Origin: an uncultured Pseudomonadota bacterium | Lineage (GTDB): Bacteria; Pseudomonadota; Alphaproteobacteria; RF32; CAG-239 | Assembly: GCA_902494875.1 (NCBI GenBank) | Contig: CABUUO010000001.1 | Span: 186,001 to 250,000, forward strand | Reading direction: 5' to 3' | DNA: 64,000 bases | Shown here: positions 43,287 through 52,182 of the stretch, piece after piece | Layout of the letters: each line of letters starts with the position of its first letter | Position numbering within the stretch: position 1 is the stretch's first letter | The notes under the pieces: generated by a model | Told to the model about the DNA's origin: nothing | Database searches by the model: none | Seen by the model: the letters and a program-made list of their open reading frames with translations, nothing else | Position numbers and translations under genes: made by a program

Positions 43287-44455
43287 TATTTGGGTTCCCT
43301 TACATCTATAAACTTTTCAATATGCAGGCGTTTCCACAGACAGATGATGCCGAGGAACACAAAGCCAGAAACAATCAGCCCGATGCCGGTTGTCAGCAGA
43401 CTGCCGAAAACTTGTATATAAACAATGAAAAAACGCAGAGCCATCAATCCGGTTGCCAAATTAAGCAGCTTGTGCCGCCCCTTAATCAGAGCATAGGCAC
43501 AAAGGCAGCTCAAAGCCGACATAGTTAGCAGAAAACCCCAGACGTCCAAAACGTCGGTATTGTGCGGAAGGCTGGTATATATAAAGGAAAAGCCGAGCAG
43601 AATCGCCAGAATGCAGGTCAAAAGACGAGAGTAGTTATATTTGTGGCTGAAGTAACCGAAACCAGCAACCGTAACTACCAGAAGCGATATGACGATTGAA
43701 GACACATAGCTGCCGGCGGAATGCATATGGCCGAACATACCTGAAACAAAAGGATTGCCGGCACCGAAATCCATCATCAGCACCAAGACGACAATGTCAA
43801 ACACCAGCCAGAATTTCAACGCTTTTACAACCGCGGCCAGCCTGGTGCGGAAATGGATGGCCAGCAGGCGATAAACAAATGACAGAACTAAGATGCCGGT
43901 AATGGAAATGGCAAACGGAAAAGAACGTTCTACAATGCCCAAAATGCGGTCAATCCAGCTTATGTGGGTCAGCAGGTCAATCGTCGAAGCGGTAAAAACC
44001 GGAAACCAGACAATCGGCAGTACCAGTTTTTGCGTATAGAACAAAAGCGGCGCGGTCAGCAGGGACCAGATGAAATATGCCTTATAGCCGTCCGGCTGGA
44101 TCTGGTATATCTGCGCAATCAGTCCGATGCTGGCCAGAATCATTACGGCATAAAGCACTATCGTCGTCTCAAACCAGAGCGTTTTTTCATTACGGGCAAA
44201 GCGATATGCCGCAACTGCCAGAACAATAAGAAAAACAAAGTCAAAAAAGAGCTTTACGCTCCCCGGAATGAGCTGCCAGTTGGCTGATATCAGCGAAACA
44301 ATGCCCAGTCCGATACAAAAGACGGACAAAGCCAGAAAAGAATACATAAACATCGGTTTACGGCATTTTTGTTCATAGGCCAGAATGGCCTCTGCCTGAG
44401 AAGCCGTAATTAGGTTACGCTGTTGCCAGCCGGCCAGTTTTTTTGTCAGATTCAT
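43286..44455 (-). CDS. DUF2157 domain integral membrane protein
   Basis: The 389-residue protein has an N-terminal soluble helical part (residues 1-~35, LAGWQQRNLITASQAEAILAYE) typical of DUF2157. About ten membrane segments follow. It is translationally coupled to the downstream GDYXXLXY gene (TAATG). No function is established for the family. There is a weak ribosome binding site and an AT-rich leader of about 110 nt. Confidence 0.88.
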   Translation of the reverse strand: MNLTKKLAGWQQRNLITASQAEAILAYEQKCRKPMFMYSFLALSVFCIGLGIVSLISANWQLIPGSVKLFFDFVFLIVLAVAAYRFARNEKTLWFETTIVLYAVMILASIGLIAQIYQIQPDGYKAYFIWSLLTAPLLFYTQKLVLPIVWFPVFTASTIDLLTHISWIDRILGIVERSFPFAISITGILVLSFVYRLLAIHFRTRLAAVVKALKFWLVFDIVVLVLMMDFGAGNPFVSGMFGHMHSAGSYVSSIVISLLVVTVAGFGYFSHKYNYSRLLTCILAILLGFSFIYTSLPHNTDVLDVWGFLLTMSALSCLCAYALIKGRHKLLNLATGLMALRFFIVYIQVFGSLLTTGIGLIVSGFVFLGIICLWKRLHIEKFIDVREPK

Positions 44456-44525
44456 ATTGTTTTTCCAATGTTATCAAGACTTTTAAGTATTGTTATGTAA
44501 TAATAAGGCATTGTCAATCAGATTA

Positions 44526-44555
44526 TAAAAAAAGGAGATGATATTTCACATCTCC
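44526..44555 (-). terminator. Intrinsic terminator after ppa
   Basis: GGAGATG (44534-44540) pairs with CATCTCC (44549-44555), followed on the minus strand by a T run. Confidence 0.88.
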
Positions 44556-44566
44556 GGGAATGTATA

Positions 44567-45118
44567 TTACCCGCCGTAACCGGCCAAGGTGGTTTTACAT
44601 TCTTCATAAAGGCGACAAGCGTCGACAACCGCCTTTTTGGCTTCTTCGGGGCCTAAGAAGGCCTCGATTTTGACTTCTTTGTTTTCCAGCACTTTATAGT
44701 CTTCAAAAAAGCGTTGCAGCGTTTTCAGAACATGTTGGGGAAGCTCGTCAATCGATTTGTACTGTGCATATTCGGGATCGTCTACATGGACGGCAATGAT
44801 TTTGTCATCAGCCTCACCCTGGTCAATCATCTTCATAACGCCGATCGGTTTGGCGCGCACGATGGACAGCGGAACCACGGCCTCCTGCCCCAGAACCAGA
44901 ATGTCCAACGGGTCATTGTCATCGCAATAGGTTTTGGGAATGAAACCATAATTGGCCGGATAGTGAACGGCACTGTACAAAATGCGGTCAACTTTGAGCA
45001 GACCGCTTAACTTGTCAAGCTCGTACTTGGTTTTGGAACCTTTGGGAACTTCAATTATCGCCGTAATGATTTCGGGCATATTTTTACCGGTTTCAACACC
45101 GTGCCATGGATGCAGCAT
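44567..45118 (-). CDS. ppa: Inorganic pyrophosphatase (family I)
   Basis: The 183-residue enzyme hydrolyses pyrophosphate. It shows the type I signature DDNDPLDILVLG with metal-binding aspartates, EVPKGSKTKYELDK near the N-terminus and the YPANYGFIPKTYCDDNDPLD block. The N-terminus MLHPWHGVETG matches the L-W-H-x-x-x-x-G start of the family, so the first ATG is kept. It is monocistronic, with a terminator downstream. Confidence 0.96.
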   Translation of the reverse strand: MLHPWHGVETGKNMPEIITAIIEVPKGSKTKYELDKLSGLLKVDRILYSAVHYPANYGFIPKTYCDDNDPLDILVLGQEAVVPLSIVRAKPIGVMKMIDQGEADDKIIAVHVDDPEYAQYKSIDELPQHVLKTLQRFFEDYKVLENKEVKIEAFLGPEEAKKAVVDACRLYEECKTTLAGYGG

Positions 45119-45196
45119 TATTCAATTCCTTTTTGTTGTCGATTAAGGATTAAAATAGAGATTTTTGCCCGAATGTCAAAGCTTTTATTTACGCAT

Positions 45197-45225
45197 AAAA
45201 AAACAGCCGTCGTTGCGGCGGCTGT
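45197..45225 (-). terminator. Intrinsic terminator after the 173-aa unknown gene
   Basis: ACAGCCG (45203-45209) pairs with CGGCTGT (45219-45225). On the minus strand a T run follows. Confidence 0.85.
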
Positions 45226-45245
45226 CTAAATCTTCATAAGCGCGG

Positions 45246-45767
45246 TTATCGTTCGTTTTCTTCGCGTTCGGTAAAAAATTCGCGATAAGCGCGGACAAAG
45301 TCCTCTTCATTTCCAAGCTTTCCCTTTACAAACTTGCAGCAGGCCACGTTGATAAGCTCCGGCAACGAAATCTGCATGGTTTCAAGCTCCAAGCGTTCCG
45401 AAATCAGCTTTTTCATTCTCGGCGTACGGCGGAAGAAATAGTTCCAGAGGCTGACTTCCGAAAGCTCCGCATTTATTTCCTTATGGCGCCGATGATCCCG
45501 ATGAAACTGACTGATTCTGTTCTCGGCGGCGGCAATATCCGGCTTGAAAGCGTTGACCGCTCCGGACATTGTTATTTTCAAGAAATCGTCCTTGCCGGCC
45601 AAAACGAGCACATTGGACAATTCGTCGTGGATTCCGCAACCTGAAACAATCGGCTGGTTTGCATAATAGTCTCTGACTACGGCATTATACAACAAACGGA
45701 AAATGCCATTGGCGTCAAGTCCTTCTTCCTGGAAAAACGAACTTGCATTGTAAACTTTGATGTTCAT
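45246..45767 (-). CDS. Unknown 173-residue protein
   Basis: A soluble protein without signal or membrane segment. The N-terminal half looks globular (VYNASSFFQEEGLDANGIFRLLYNAVV). The centre is rich in His and Arg (SQFHRDHRRHKEIN), and the C-terminal half is helical with VACCKFVKGKLGNEEDFVRAYREFF. No family recognised. It lies between terminator-like hairpins and is probably transcribed alone. Confidence 0.7.
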   Translation of the reverse strand: MNIKVYNASSFFQEEGLDANGIFRLLYNAVVRDYYANQPIVSGCGIHDELSNVLVLAGKDDFLKITMSGAVNAFKPDIAAAENRISQFHRDHRRHKEINAELSEVSLWNYFFRRTPRMKKLISERLELETMQISLPELINVACCKFVKGKLGNEEDFVRAYREFFTEREENER

Positions 45768-45805
45768 AGATTTACATTTTAGAGTGATAATATTTTAATA
45801 ACAAA

Positions 45806-45840
45806 CATGCTAATTGACGATATGTTTATCAATTAGCATG
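45806..45840. terminator. 12-bp perfect inverted repeat after the phosphodiesterase gene
   Basis: CATGCTAATTGA (45806-45817) pairs with TCAATTAGCATG (45829-45840). TTTTT follows on the plus strand and TTTGTT on the minus strand. It probably ends the minus-strand phosphodiesterase gene. Confidence 0.65.
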
Positions 45841-45864
45841 TTTTTGGACAAAACTCAATATAAA

Positions 45865-46992
45865 TTATTGTTTTTCGCAAACAATCAACGGAACAAGCAT
45901 TTCCTTTTCGCTCAAACCGGCGTGGTGTGCCACAAAATCAACCGGTTCGACACCGTTCGGCGTTTGATACTGAATGATGATGTCGCCGACGGCCAGCGCA
46001 ACATAATCCCCCATAAAACCGCGGAAGCGAGGATGTATTCTGCCGGTGCCGGCGTAACCTTCCGCAATATAATCTTCCGTCTTGAGCAGGATATAGTCTT
46101 GGCCGAAGCGTTCGCGGAACAGTCGTTCAAAGTCTGCCTCTCTTCCCGGTTTGACATAAAACGCGATCGTCCGGGGTTCAACCGCCGGCGGCAGACGCAG
46201 GCAGTCGTCAAGCTCTTTGATTTCATTCAGCAAAACCGAATCTTTAATGTCAAGCAGTCCGTGGTCGGCCGTAACAATCAGCATACTGTCCTCCAGCGCC
46301 TGATAAAGCGCCTCAAGCTTTGCATTCAGAGAAGTGATACAGTTTTTGGTCTCTTCGCTGTAACAGCCGGTTTTGTGCATGATACCGTCAGGATTTTTCC
46401 AGTAAGCGAGCACGAACTTCTTTTCGTCTTTGCGCGACAGTTTTTCCAAAATGCGGCATATATCATCAAAGCTTTTCACCTCAAAATTTCCCCAGGGCTG
46501 AGCCACGCCGTATCCTTCGGCCGCACCGCTCTCGGCGATTTGCTCGTTCAAACGCTTAAAGCCCATTATCTGTTCCGGCGAAGGCGTTGACAGCGGCTGC
46601 TGGGTATAATAGTCAAAATTACGGAACAGTTCGACACAGCGGCCGTATTCCTCAAAGTAACACTGCCAGCCGGCCCAGCCGTGTTCCAAAGGCGGCAAAC
46701 CGGAATAAATGCTGGTGGTGGCTGCCGCCGTCGTCGGCGGATAAACAGAAGAAATCGGTTTTATGATATGCGAACGGAGAAAACTGTTCTCTGGAAGATT
46801 GTGCTCCAGCATATCGGTTCCCATACCGTCCAATACCAAAAGAATAACCGTGCGCGGATTTTTTTCCGCCAGAGCAGCGTCCAGTTCCGGCAGCGTCTGA
46901 TGCCGGGCGGGAAGACCGTAGTGTTTCAATATCGAGTTTGACAAACTGACCAGCGAATTTTGATAATCGGGTTTAAAAATCTTCTGCTTCAT
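45865..46992 (-). CDS. Alkaline-phosphatase superfamily phosphodiesterase / nucleotide pyrophosphatase
   Basis: The 375-residue protein has the type I phosphodiesterase fold. LLVLDGMGTDML (metal Asp near residue 54) is followed by the nucleophile region PISSVYPPTTAAATTSIYSG. Later come HKTGCYS and the TADHGLLD metal site near residue 265. It lacks a signal peptide, so it is probably cytoplasmic. The substrate is uncertain: phosphodiesters, nucleotide sugars or phosphonates are possible. Confidence 0.88.
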   Translation of the reverse strand: MKQKIFKPDYQNSLVSLSNSILKHYGLPARHQTLPELDAALAEKNPRTVILLVLDGMGTDMLEHNLPENSFLRSHIIKPISSVYPPTTAAATTSIYSGLPPLEHGWAGWQCYFEEYGRCVELFRNFDYYTQQPLSTPSPEQIMGFKRLNEQIAESGAAEGYGVAQPWGNFEVKSFDDICRILEKLSRKDEKKFVLAYWKNPDGIMHKTGCYSEETKNCITSLNAKLEALYQALEDSMLIVTADHGLLDIKDSVLLNEIKELDDCLRLPPAVEPRTIAFYVKPGREADFERLFRERFGQDYILLKTEDYIAEGYAGTGRIHPRFRGFMGDYVALAVGDIIIQYQTPNGVEPVDFVAHHAGLSEKEMLVPLIVCEKQ

Positions 46993-47050
46993 ATTCTTAT
47001 GCCTAAATAAATTATTCCGACAGAAAGTTTAGAAGAAGATTTTTGCGATG

Positions 47051-47728
47051 TCAAAGTTTATTTATGCGATAATGCTTTCTTCCGCGGCGCCACAAGTTAA
47101 GAACCAGCAGCAGACAGATTATGCCCAGTGAACCGCTGACCGCGGTCAGAATCTGCTGACGACTCCAAGCCCGGGTGATTTCATTGACATTAACGGCCGA
47201 ACCGACAATTTTGAAATCCGGCGTATTATTCTTGTGCAGAACCGTCACGGTTATTTGGTTGCCGGGATTTAAGAAATCAAATTTTATGACTATGGCACCG
47301 CCGATGTCTTCCAGTTCAGCCGTTACGGCCGGCGAAGTCTGATTATTGTCTATGGTGTAATGTGTGACGCCCGCTCCTTTAGGAATGACGATGCGGATCG
47401 GATCATGACCGATTTTGGAAACGTCGGCTCCGGCCAGCGCCTGCTCACCGCTGTTTACTAAAGTTACATCAGTTTGATATAAGTCTTTATACTCTTCCGA
47501 TTTGACAATGATTTTAAAGTCATTTTTATTGTTGGAAGATATTATATTGTTTGTCGTCGTGACATATTCCAATATCGGACGGTTGATATAAAACTGGTAA
47601 GAACCGACCAGAATGGCCGAAACGCCTATCAGAAAGGCCCCTGTCTTGCTGGTCAGAAAGTCCCAACAGTGTTTTAAAAAGCGCTTAAATCGGCTGCGAT
47701 GAAAAAAGTAGCGGTGTTGTCCAAACAT
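47051..47728 (-). CDS. Unknown membrane protein with periplasmic beta-rich domain
   Basis: The 225-residue protein has a basic N-terminus, a membrane segment (residues ~30-50), a mostly beta-strand domain of about 140 residues, a second membrane segment (~195-213) and a basic tail. The domain sequence (TDVTLVNSGEQALAGADVSK, ending in a KFDFLNPGNQITVTVLH strand) looks like an immunoglobulin-like fold. No family recognised. It follows the cold-shock leader region divergently. Confidence 0.75.
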   Translation of the reverse strand: MFGQHRYFFHRSRFKRFLKHCWDFLTSKTGAFLIGVSAILVGSYQFYINRPILEYVTTTNNIISSNNKNDFKIIVKSEEYKDLYQTDVTLVNSGEQALAGADVSKIGHDPIRIVIPKGAGVTHYTIDNNQTSPAVTAELEDIGGAIVIKFDFLNPGNQITVTVLHKNNTPDFKIVGSAVNVNEITRAWSRQQILTAVSGSLGIICLLLVLNLWRRGRKHYRINKL

Positions 47729-47833
47729 ATTGTTCCTCCATAAATCAGCTTAATATGTAATCATTATGCCCGGCCTTTAAATACTTTTACTTCCGTTTTT
47801 CGCAACAAAAACAAAAATAATTAAAAATACCCC

Positions 47834-47862
47834 TTGCCTAACCGCCAATTTGCGGTTATATA
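47834..47862 (+). promoter_or_regulatory. Promoter of cold-shock gene 2
   Basis: TTGCCT (47834-47839) and TATATA (47857-47862) have the ideal 17-nt spacing. The start would give a leader of about 155 nt, a typical length for cspA mRNA. Confidence 0.65.
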
Positions 47863-47970
47863 TAAACCCGTAACTAAACTCTGTGGTCTAAGAGTGACTC
47901 TTTATCTAATGATTTTTATCCTTATATTTTAAAGAAACATCGTTCCCCACATTAATCTAGTTTATTGTAT

Positions 47971-47987
47971 CAAGGCATTGTGCCTTG
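47971..47987 (+). promoter_or_regulatory. Hairpin in the cold-shock 5' leader
   Basis: CAAGGCA (47971-47977) pairs with TGCCTTG (47981-47987). It is followed 7 nt later by the decamer TTAACCTGTT (47995-48004), which is also present upstream of cold-shock gene 1. A temperature-responsive leader element is possible. Confidence 0.45.
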
Positions 47988-48025
47988 GTTTGTTTTAACC
48001 TGTTTCTTTATAAAGGATTTTCAAA

Positions 48026-48229
48026 ATGACTACAGGTATCGTAAAATGGTTTAACCCGGCCAAAGGTTTCGGCTTTATTTGCCCCGATAACGGCGGCACC
48101 GACGTGTTTGTTCATATTTCCGCCGTTGAAAAAGCCGGCTTTCGGACATTGAACGAAAATGACAAGATCGCTTTTGACCTTATCAGCGAAAAAGGAAAAG
48201 TTTCGGCCGGAAATCTGAAAAAAGCCTAA
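48026..48229 (+). CDS. CspA-type cold-shock protein (copy 2)
   Basis: The 67-residue cold-shock domain protein has RNP1 KGFGFICPD and RNP2 VFVHISAVEKAG. It is the same length as and closely similar to copy 1, with a Cys in RNP1. The ribosome binding site AAAGGAT matches that of copy 1. Both are preceded by long AT-rich leaders and followed by strong terminators. Confidence 0.95.
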   Translation: MTTGIVKWFNPAKGFGFICPDNGGTDVFVHISAVEKAGFRTLNENDKIAFDLISEKGKVSAGNLKKA

Positions 48230-48241
48230 GCCAAACCCGTT

Positions 48242-48275
48242 AAAAAAATCCCCGTTCTCCAACGGGGATTTTTTA
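48242..48275. terminator. Bidirectional terminator after cold-shock gene 2
   Basis: AAAAATCCCCGTT pairs with AACGGGGATTTTT around CTCC. It also closes the convergent acetyltransferase gene. Confidence 0.93.
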
Positions 48276-48833
48276 TTTATACTCACCTTTCAATTTGGCA
48301 AAAACATTAATGTCGCGAAACTTGTCTTCGGCCCGGTTCCAGGACGACTGACGAAGAATCCCTTCCAGCCGGTAACCCAGTTTCTGCGGAACATTGGCCG
48401 ACTTAATGTTCAAGACGTCCGTATGAATCGCAATACGGTTAATTCCCAACGCAAAAAACTCTTTTTCAATCAGGCGCACCGCTTCTTTCATAAAGCCGCG
48501 ACCGGCAAAACGCGTCGATATCCAATAGCCGATTTCCAGAGATTTATAATCTTCGTTAACATTCAGCGCGGAAATCATCCCCATAAACTGTCCGGACAAA
48601 TCGCAAAGCATATAATTATATCCTTTTCCTTCTTTCCACTCTTTATCACAGCCCTGCAGATATTCATAGGCGTCTTCAAGTCCGTACGACGGCGAGGCCC
48701 AGCCCAGCCAGGGATAAAGCTCGGCCCGGCTTGCGTCAACTTCCGCCAGGGAAATCTGCGCCTGTTTGAATGTCTTGTCGGCTTTTTTCAAAATAATTCT
48801 GGTTCCGGTAATTGTTTCTGGCGGATTCAGCAT
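48273..48833 (-). CDS. GNAT acetyltransferase, RimJ/RimL type
   Basis: The start at 48833 (MLNPPETITGTRIILKK) is chosen because GAGGAG lies 7 nt upstream; an in-frame ATG 21 nt earlier has no such site. The 186-residue protein has the RimL-type GNAT pattern: GTRIILKKAD, EIGYWISTRFAGRGFMKEAVRLIEKEFF with the acetyl-CoA loop (R/Q-x-x-G-x-G/A), and NVPQKLGYRLEGILRQSSWNR. It probably acetylates an alpha-amino group or a small molecule. Confidence 0.9.
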   Translation of the reverse strand: MLNPPETITGTRIILKKADKTFKQAQISLAEVDASRAELYPWLGWASPSYGLEDAYEYLQGCDKEWKEGKGYNYMLCDLSGQFMGMISALNVNEDYKSLEIGYWISTRFAGRGFMKEAVRLIEKEFFALGINRIAIHTDVLNIKSANVPQKLGYRLEGILRQSSWNRAEDKFRDINVFAKLKGEYK

Positions 48834-48910
48834 AAAATTTCTCCTCTTTTTCATTAAGACTAGATTTTAATTGTTTATTGTGCAATAAATAATTTATAAA
48901 GGAGATGAAA

Positions 48911-49477
48911 ATGTTAAGATTAGTTCTACCCTCCCCTGAATATACCGAATCCGTCAAAAACGCCGTTGAAGAATATAAAGCGCACCCGTCGCCGTTTGAT
49001 ATTCATGCCGTTCGAAAACTGATTGAATTTGCCGACAGTAATTTTGAAGGTTATTTTGAGTATGTCGAAAACCAGCGAACGGGTATAAACCTTATTCCCG
49101 GACATGTTCCGTCAACAAGCCTATGGCTGGTTGAAGACGGAAATTATATCGGCTCTTTTGACATTCGCCATGAGCTTACGCCCCAGCTGGAAAAAAGCGG
49201 CGCACATATCGGCTATCAGATTATTCCGTCTCAGCGCCGCAAGGGCTTTGTCAAAGCCGGACTGAAATTGGCTTTAAGTTATGCGCGGGAAGTTCTGAAG
49301 CTTGAGCGCGCGCTTCTCACCTGCGAAGAAGAAAACATCGGTTCTTATTTGGCCATGACTTCCGTTATGCGCGAATACGGCGGCGAGGAAATCGAACCGG
49401 CAGTTACAGACGGACATAAAGAACGCCGGGTATGGATTGAAACTGTGCCCTATAAGAAAAAAAGTGCTTGCATTTAA
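48911..49477 (+). CDS. GNAT acetyltransferase
   Basis: Start at ATG 48911 (MLRLVLPSPEY), which has GGAG at the correct spacing; the ATG two codons earlier abuts the GGAG. The 188-residue protein resembles the YjdJ/PA-type GNAT family: SLWLVEDGNYIGSFDIRHELTP, the CoA loop IGYQIIPSQRRKGFVKAGLKLAL, and LLTCEEENIGS. It lies divergent from the other GNAT gene and directly ahead of a tRNA. Substrate unknown. Confidence 0.9.
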   Translation: MLRLVLPSPEYTESVKNAVEEYKAHPSPFDIHAVRKLIEFADSNFEGYFEYVENQRTGINLIPGHVPSTSLWLVEDGNYIGSFDIRHELTPQLEKSGAHIGYQIIPSQRRKGFVKAGLKLALSYAREVLKLERALLTCEEENIGSYLAMTSVMREYGGEEIEPAVTDGHKERRVWIETVPYKKKSACI

Positions 49478-49509
49478 GTATGGATGGTTTTATATAGTTT
49501 CTTGTCGTT

Positions 49510-49586
49510 CGGGACGTAGTTCAGCCTGGTAGAGCGCTTGCATGGGGTGCAAGATGTCGGAGGTTCGAATCCTCTCGTCCCGACCA
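49510..49586 (+). tRNA. tRNA-Pro (anticodon GGG)
   Basis: The cloverleaf is complete: acceptor CGGGACG/CGTCCCG, D-arm GTTC/GAGC, anticodon stem CTTGC/GCAAG with loop ATGGGGT (anticodon GGG at 49544-49546). The T-arm is GGAGG/CCTCT with TTCGAAT, the discriminator is A, and the CCA is encoded (49584-49586). It reads CCC and CCU proline codons. Confidence 0.97.
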
Positions 49587-49590
49587 GATA

Positions 49591-49622
49591 TAAAAAGCCT
49601 GCTCAAAAGCAGGCTTTTTTTT
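49591..49622 (+). terminator. Intrinsic terminator after tRNA-Pro
   Basis: AAAAGCCTGCT pairs with AGCAGGCTTTT around CAAA, followed by a T run. Confidence 0.93.
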
Positions 49623-49690
49623 TACGATTATTTTCAAACGGGACACCGTTTTTACTCATCAAACCGGCAGAGGATTATCACTTAAAGCAT

Positions 49691-50434
49691 TTAGCTTTCG
49701 GACAGGTATCTGCTGAGAATTTTTTCCAGCAGGTCAGCCCATTCTTCCACCCCCTGCTCCAGATTGTCAAACTCGTCGTCGCGGATTTCTATTAAGGCAT
49801 AGTCAAATCCTTTGCGTTCTCCGCAGAAGACAGCCGCGCCCGTATCATAGGCGCGCAGATCATAAGGAACGTTTTCACCGATCCGTTTATCGGATTTGCA
49901 CAGTTCTTCGTACATAAAAGAAGCCAGTTTTTGCGGCCGGCGATATAAAATTCCGGCTTGCCACGGACGATAGTTTCCGCCCCGAAGCTGCGGCGTAAAA
50001 CTGTGAACGGAAAAAATGACCGGCTGTTTTCCCTTCTTTTGCAGTCTGGATATCTGCTTTTCAATTTCAGCATAATAAGGACGATAATAGCGGCTGACGC
50101 GTTTTTCTTTTTCTTCCGCCGACAACGACTGATTGCCGGGAACCGGAACCTTGTCGCTTTCCGCCACAATCAGTTCGTCTTCATCAACAGCGCGGTTCAG
50201 GTCTATTAAAAGGCGCGAATATCCGCCCATTACGGCAAAACATCCCAGTCGCTCCGCCAGTTTCTGCGTAACTTCTTTACAGCCCTTATCACGGGCAATG
50301 TGCGTATCCAACGCTTGCTCCGATAATCCGAGATTGCCATATTCGCCGGGGATGCGGGCCGAAGCGTGCTCACAAGTCAGAATCAGGCTATGTTCGGAAT
50401 TTTCATTAACGATATTAAACACATTAGCGGCCAT
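49691..50434 (-). CDS. N-formylglutamate amidohydrolase family protein
   Basis: The 247-residue protein shows the FGase fold: LILTCEHASARIPGEYGNLGLS (metal-binding Glu/His), DKGCKEV, YSRLLIDLNRA, VIFSVHSFTPQLRG and DYALIEIRDDEF. Canonical members cleave N-formyl-L-glutamate in histidine breakdown, but no hut genes are present. It overlaps the end of the amidoligase-like gene by 11 nt, so it probably hydrolyses a product or intermediate of that enzyme. A GGAG precedes the start. Confidence 0.88.
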   Translation of the reverse strand: MAANVFNIVNENSEHSLILTCEHASARIPGEYGNLGLSEQALDTHIARDKGCKEVTQKLAERLGCFAVMGGYSRLLIDLNRAVDEDELIVAESDKVPVPGNQSLSAEEKEKRVSRYYRPYYAEIEKQISRLQKKGKQPVIFSVHSFTPQLRGGNYRPWQAGILYRRPQKLASFMYEELCKSDKRIGENVPYDLRAYDTGAAVFCGERKGFDYALIEIRDDEFDNLEQGVEEWADLLEKILSRYLSES

Positions 50435-52142
50435 TTCTCTTCATCTCCATAAATTTCTTGTTAAAACCGGCGTTAACATAAGGCACTTTGCCGGTTTCGT
50501 TCAAGGCGTGCATTATCAAAAGCCAGCACTTCTGCTCCTGCTCGATTACATCTTTTGAAACCGGCTTTTTCTGCGGATGGAAAGAATCATATTCATACTG
50601 ATAGAAATACGGCAGCGCATGCATAACGGTTTTGGTATCCGTCTGCCGGTTTTGACGCCAGGAATATTTGTTCAACAGCTGACGGTTTACATGATCTGAA
50701 CTGTTTTCCGCCGCAGATTTTACAAACTCACGATTAAACTGCAAAAAACCGCGGACAAAGCTTTTGTTGAAGTTGGCATTCATAAAGCGCATTTCCACCG
50801 TATGTTCGGGCATTATGTTCAAGGTTTTGTATTTATGACCGAAAGAGGTGAATTCCTGTAATTCACGCTTGTCTTCGCACAACTCGGCCATGACGCACAA
50901 AAACGGATAGTCTCTTTTGCCGTCATCACTCAGGTTGCGGCTGATGTAAGTGGCATACAACAACCTGTTTTCCCGTCTTTCAGGCGCGGCAAAAGCGGCA
51001 ACGACCTCTTCTTCATGCTGCATCATCCGTTTAACCAATCTTTTGTATACGTCAAGGTCAAATCCGTCCGCCGACAAATGCTGATGAAGAGAACAATGGG
51101 CGTTGACATGTCCCTGCTCAAAAGAATCGAAAATTTTGAGACAGGATTCCTCGTCTTCCCGGCTTTTCAAAATGCGGCTGGCATACTCCACGGCCGCCAG
51201 TTTATTGTAGCGAACCAAACTTTCGTCACGCATGATGACACCAGCAGAATTTTCGTCATGATAAACCGCCGCGTCTTTATTGGTCGAATAAAGTTTTTTC
51301 CAACCGTTTTTATCTTTAAGATAATCTATCAGACGGCCATAGTCCTTATATTCTTCCGGTACGTAGAATTCCAGTTCAAAACCGCTGGGCCAGTAACCGC
51401 CGGAAGTTTTTCCGGGACGCGTTTCTTCGGCCTGGAACAGTTTTTTCATGGCCGGGCTTGCGGTACCTTCCCGCGCATAGTCCTGATAAAGACGTTCTTT
51501 CATCGCCGCCATATCTTTCATAAGCCGGCGGCGGGTTTTGAAATTGTAACTTCCGTCATAGCGATATGCTCCGGCCATTTTCTCGCGCATAAAACAATCG
51601 GCAGCATATAACGCTTTTTCATAACAATTTTCGCCCTGAACCAATTTTTGATAGTTTTTATCCAGAAAACGCAGAATATCCTCGGCAGCCATCATTCCGT
51701 AGAGCATGGAATAAGGCATATTGGTCTTTATCGGCCAACCGCTGAAAGCTTTGTCATGGTCATTTTTGTCGGCAAAATTATACATAAACTGCCGAAACTC
51801 AAAACCAAAGGTTTCCACGCCGTCAATCAGCGATGACAGCATTCCGTCCCCCGATTTTGAAAATTTTGAATTTTTCAAAACGCTGAGCTGCGGCTTGTCG
51901 ACATTGTAAACGCTGACGGATGCCCGGATATCTTCGACAAATTCGTGAAATATGTGCGGCGCTTCCGCCCCGTACTGTTTGCTGAAATATTCGGCCAGCC
52001 CGGCGAACGGCGCCAGCATATTGTCAATATGCCAGTCATAGTAAAATTGTTTAAACTTTCTTCCGCCGATGGTTGAAAAATAATCGGCAAACAATGAGTT
52101 ACATTCTTTAACGCTGTTTTCTAAATTTTGATTTGATGACAT
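50424..52142 (-). CDS. Amidoligase-like (glutamate-cysteine-ligase fold) protein
   Basis: The 572-residue protein has an unrecognised helical N-terminal region (1-~240). A region follows with features of the glutamine-synthetase-like COOH-NH2 ligase superfamily: GFELEFYVPE near 253, HCSLHQHLS near 349 and VEMRFMNANF near 450. These resemble the metal/ATP-binding G-x-E-x-E, H-x-x-x-H and E-x-R motifs of amidoligases. It is translationally coupled to an FGase-like gene. Such ligases form gamma-glutamyl or other amide bonds in metabolites or peptides, and the substrate here is unknown. Homology is judged by motif only. Confidence 0.65.
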   Translation of the reverse strand: MSSNQNLENSVKECNSLFADYFSTIGGRKFKQFYYDWHIDNMLAPFAGLAEYFSKQYGAEAPHIFHEFVEDIRASVSVYNVDKPQLSVLKNSKFSKSGDGMLSSLIDGVETFGFEFRQFMYNFADKNDHDKAFSGWPIKTNMPYSMLYGMMAAEDILRFLDKNYQKLVQGENCYEKALYAADCFMREKMAGAYRYDGSYNFKTRRRLMKDMAAMKERLYQDYAREGTASPAMKKLFQAEETRPGKTSGGYWPSGFELEFYVPEEYKDYGRLIDYLKDKNGWKKLYSTNKDAAVYHDENSAGVIMRDESLVRYNKLAAVEYASRILKSREDEESCLKIFDSFEQGHVNAHCSLHQHLSADGFDLDVYKRLVKRMMQHEEEVVAAFAAPERRENRLLYATYISRNLSDDGKRDYPFLCVMAELCEDKRELQEFTSFGHKYKTLNIMPEHTVEMRFMNANFNKSFVRGFLQFNREFVKSAAENSSDHVNRQLLNKYSWRQNRQTDTKTVMHALPYFYQYEYDSFHPQKKPVSKDVIEQEQKCWLLIMHALNETGKVPYVNAGFNKKFMEMKRNGR

Positions 52143-52182
52143 TTTTTCCTCTTAATTATCAGTTTTAATCCGTTTGGCTGGC

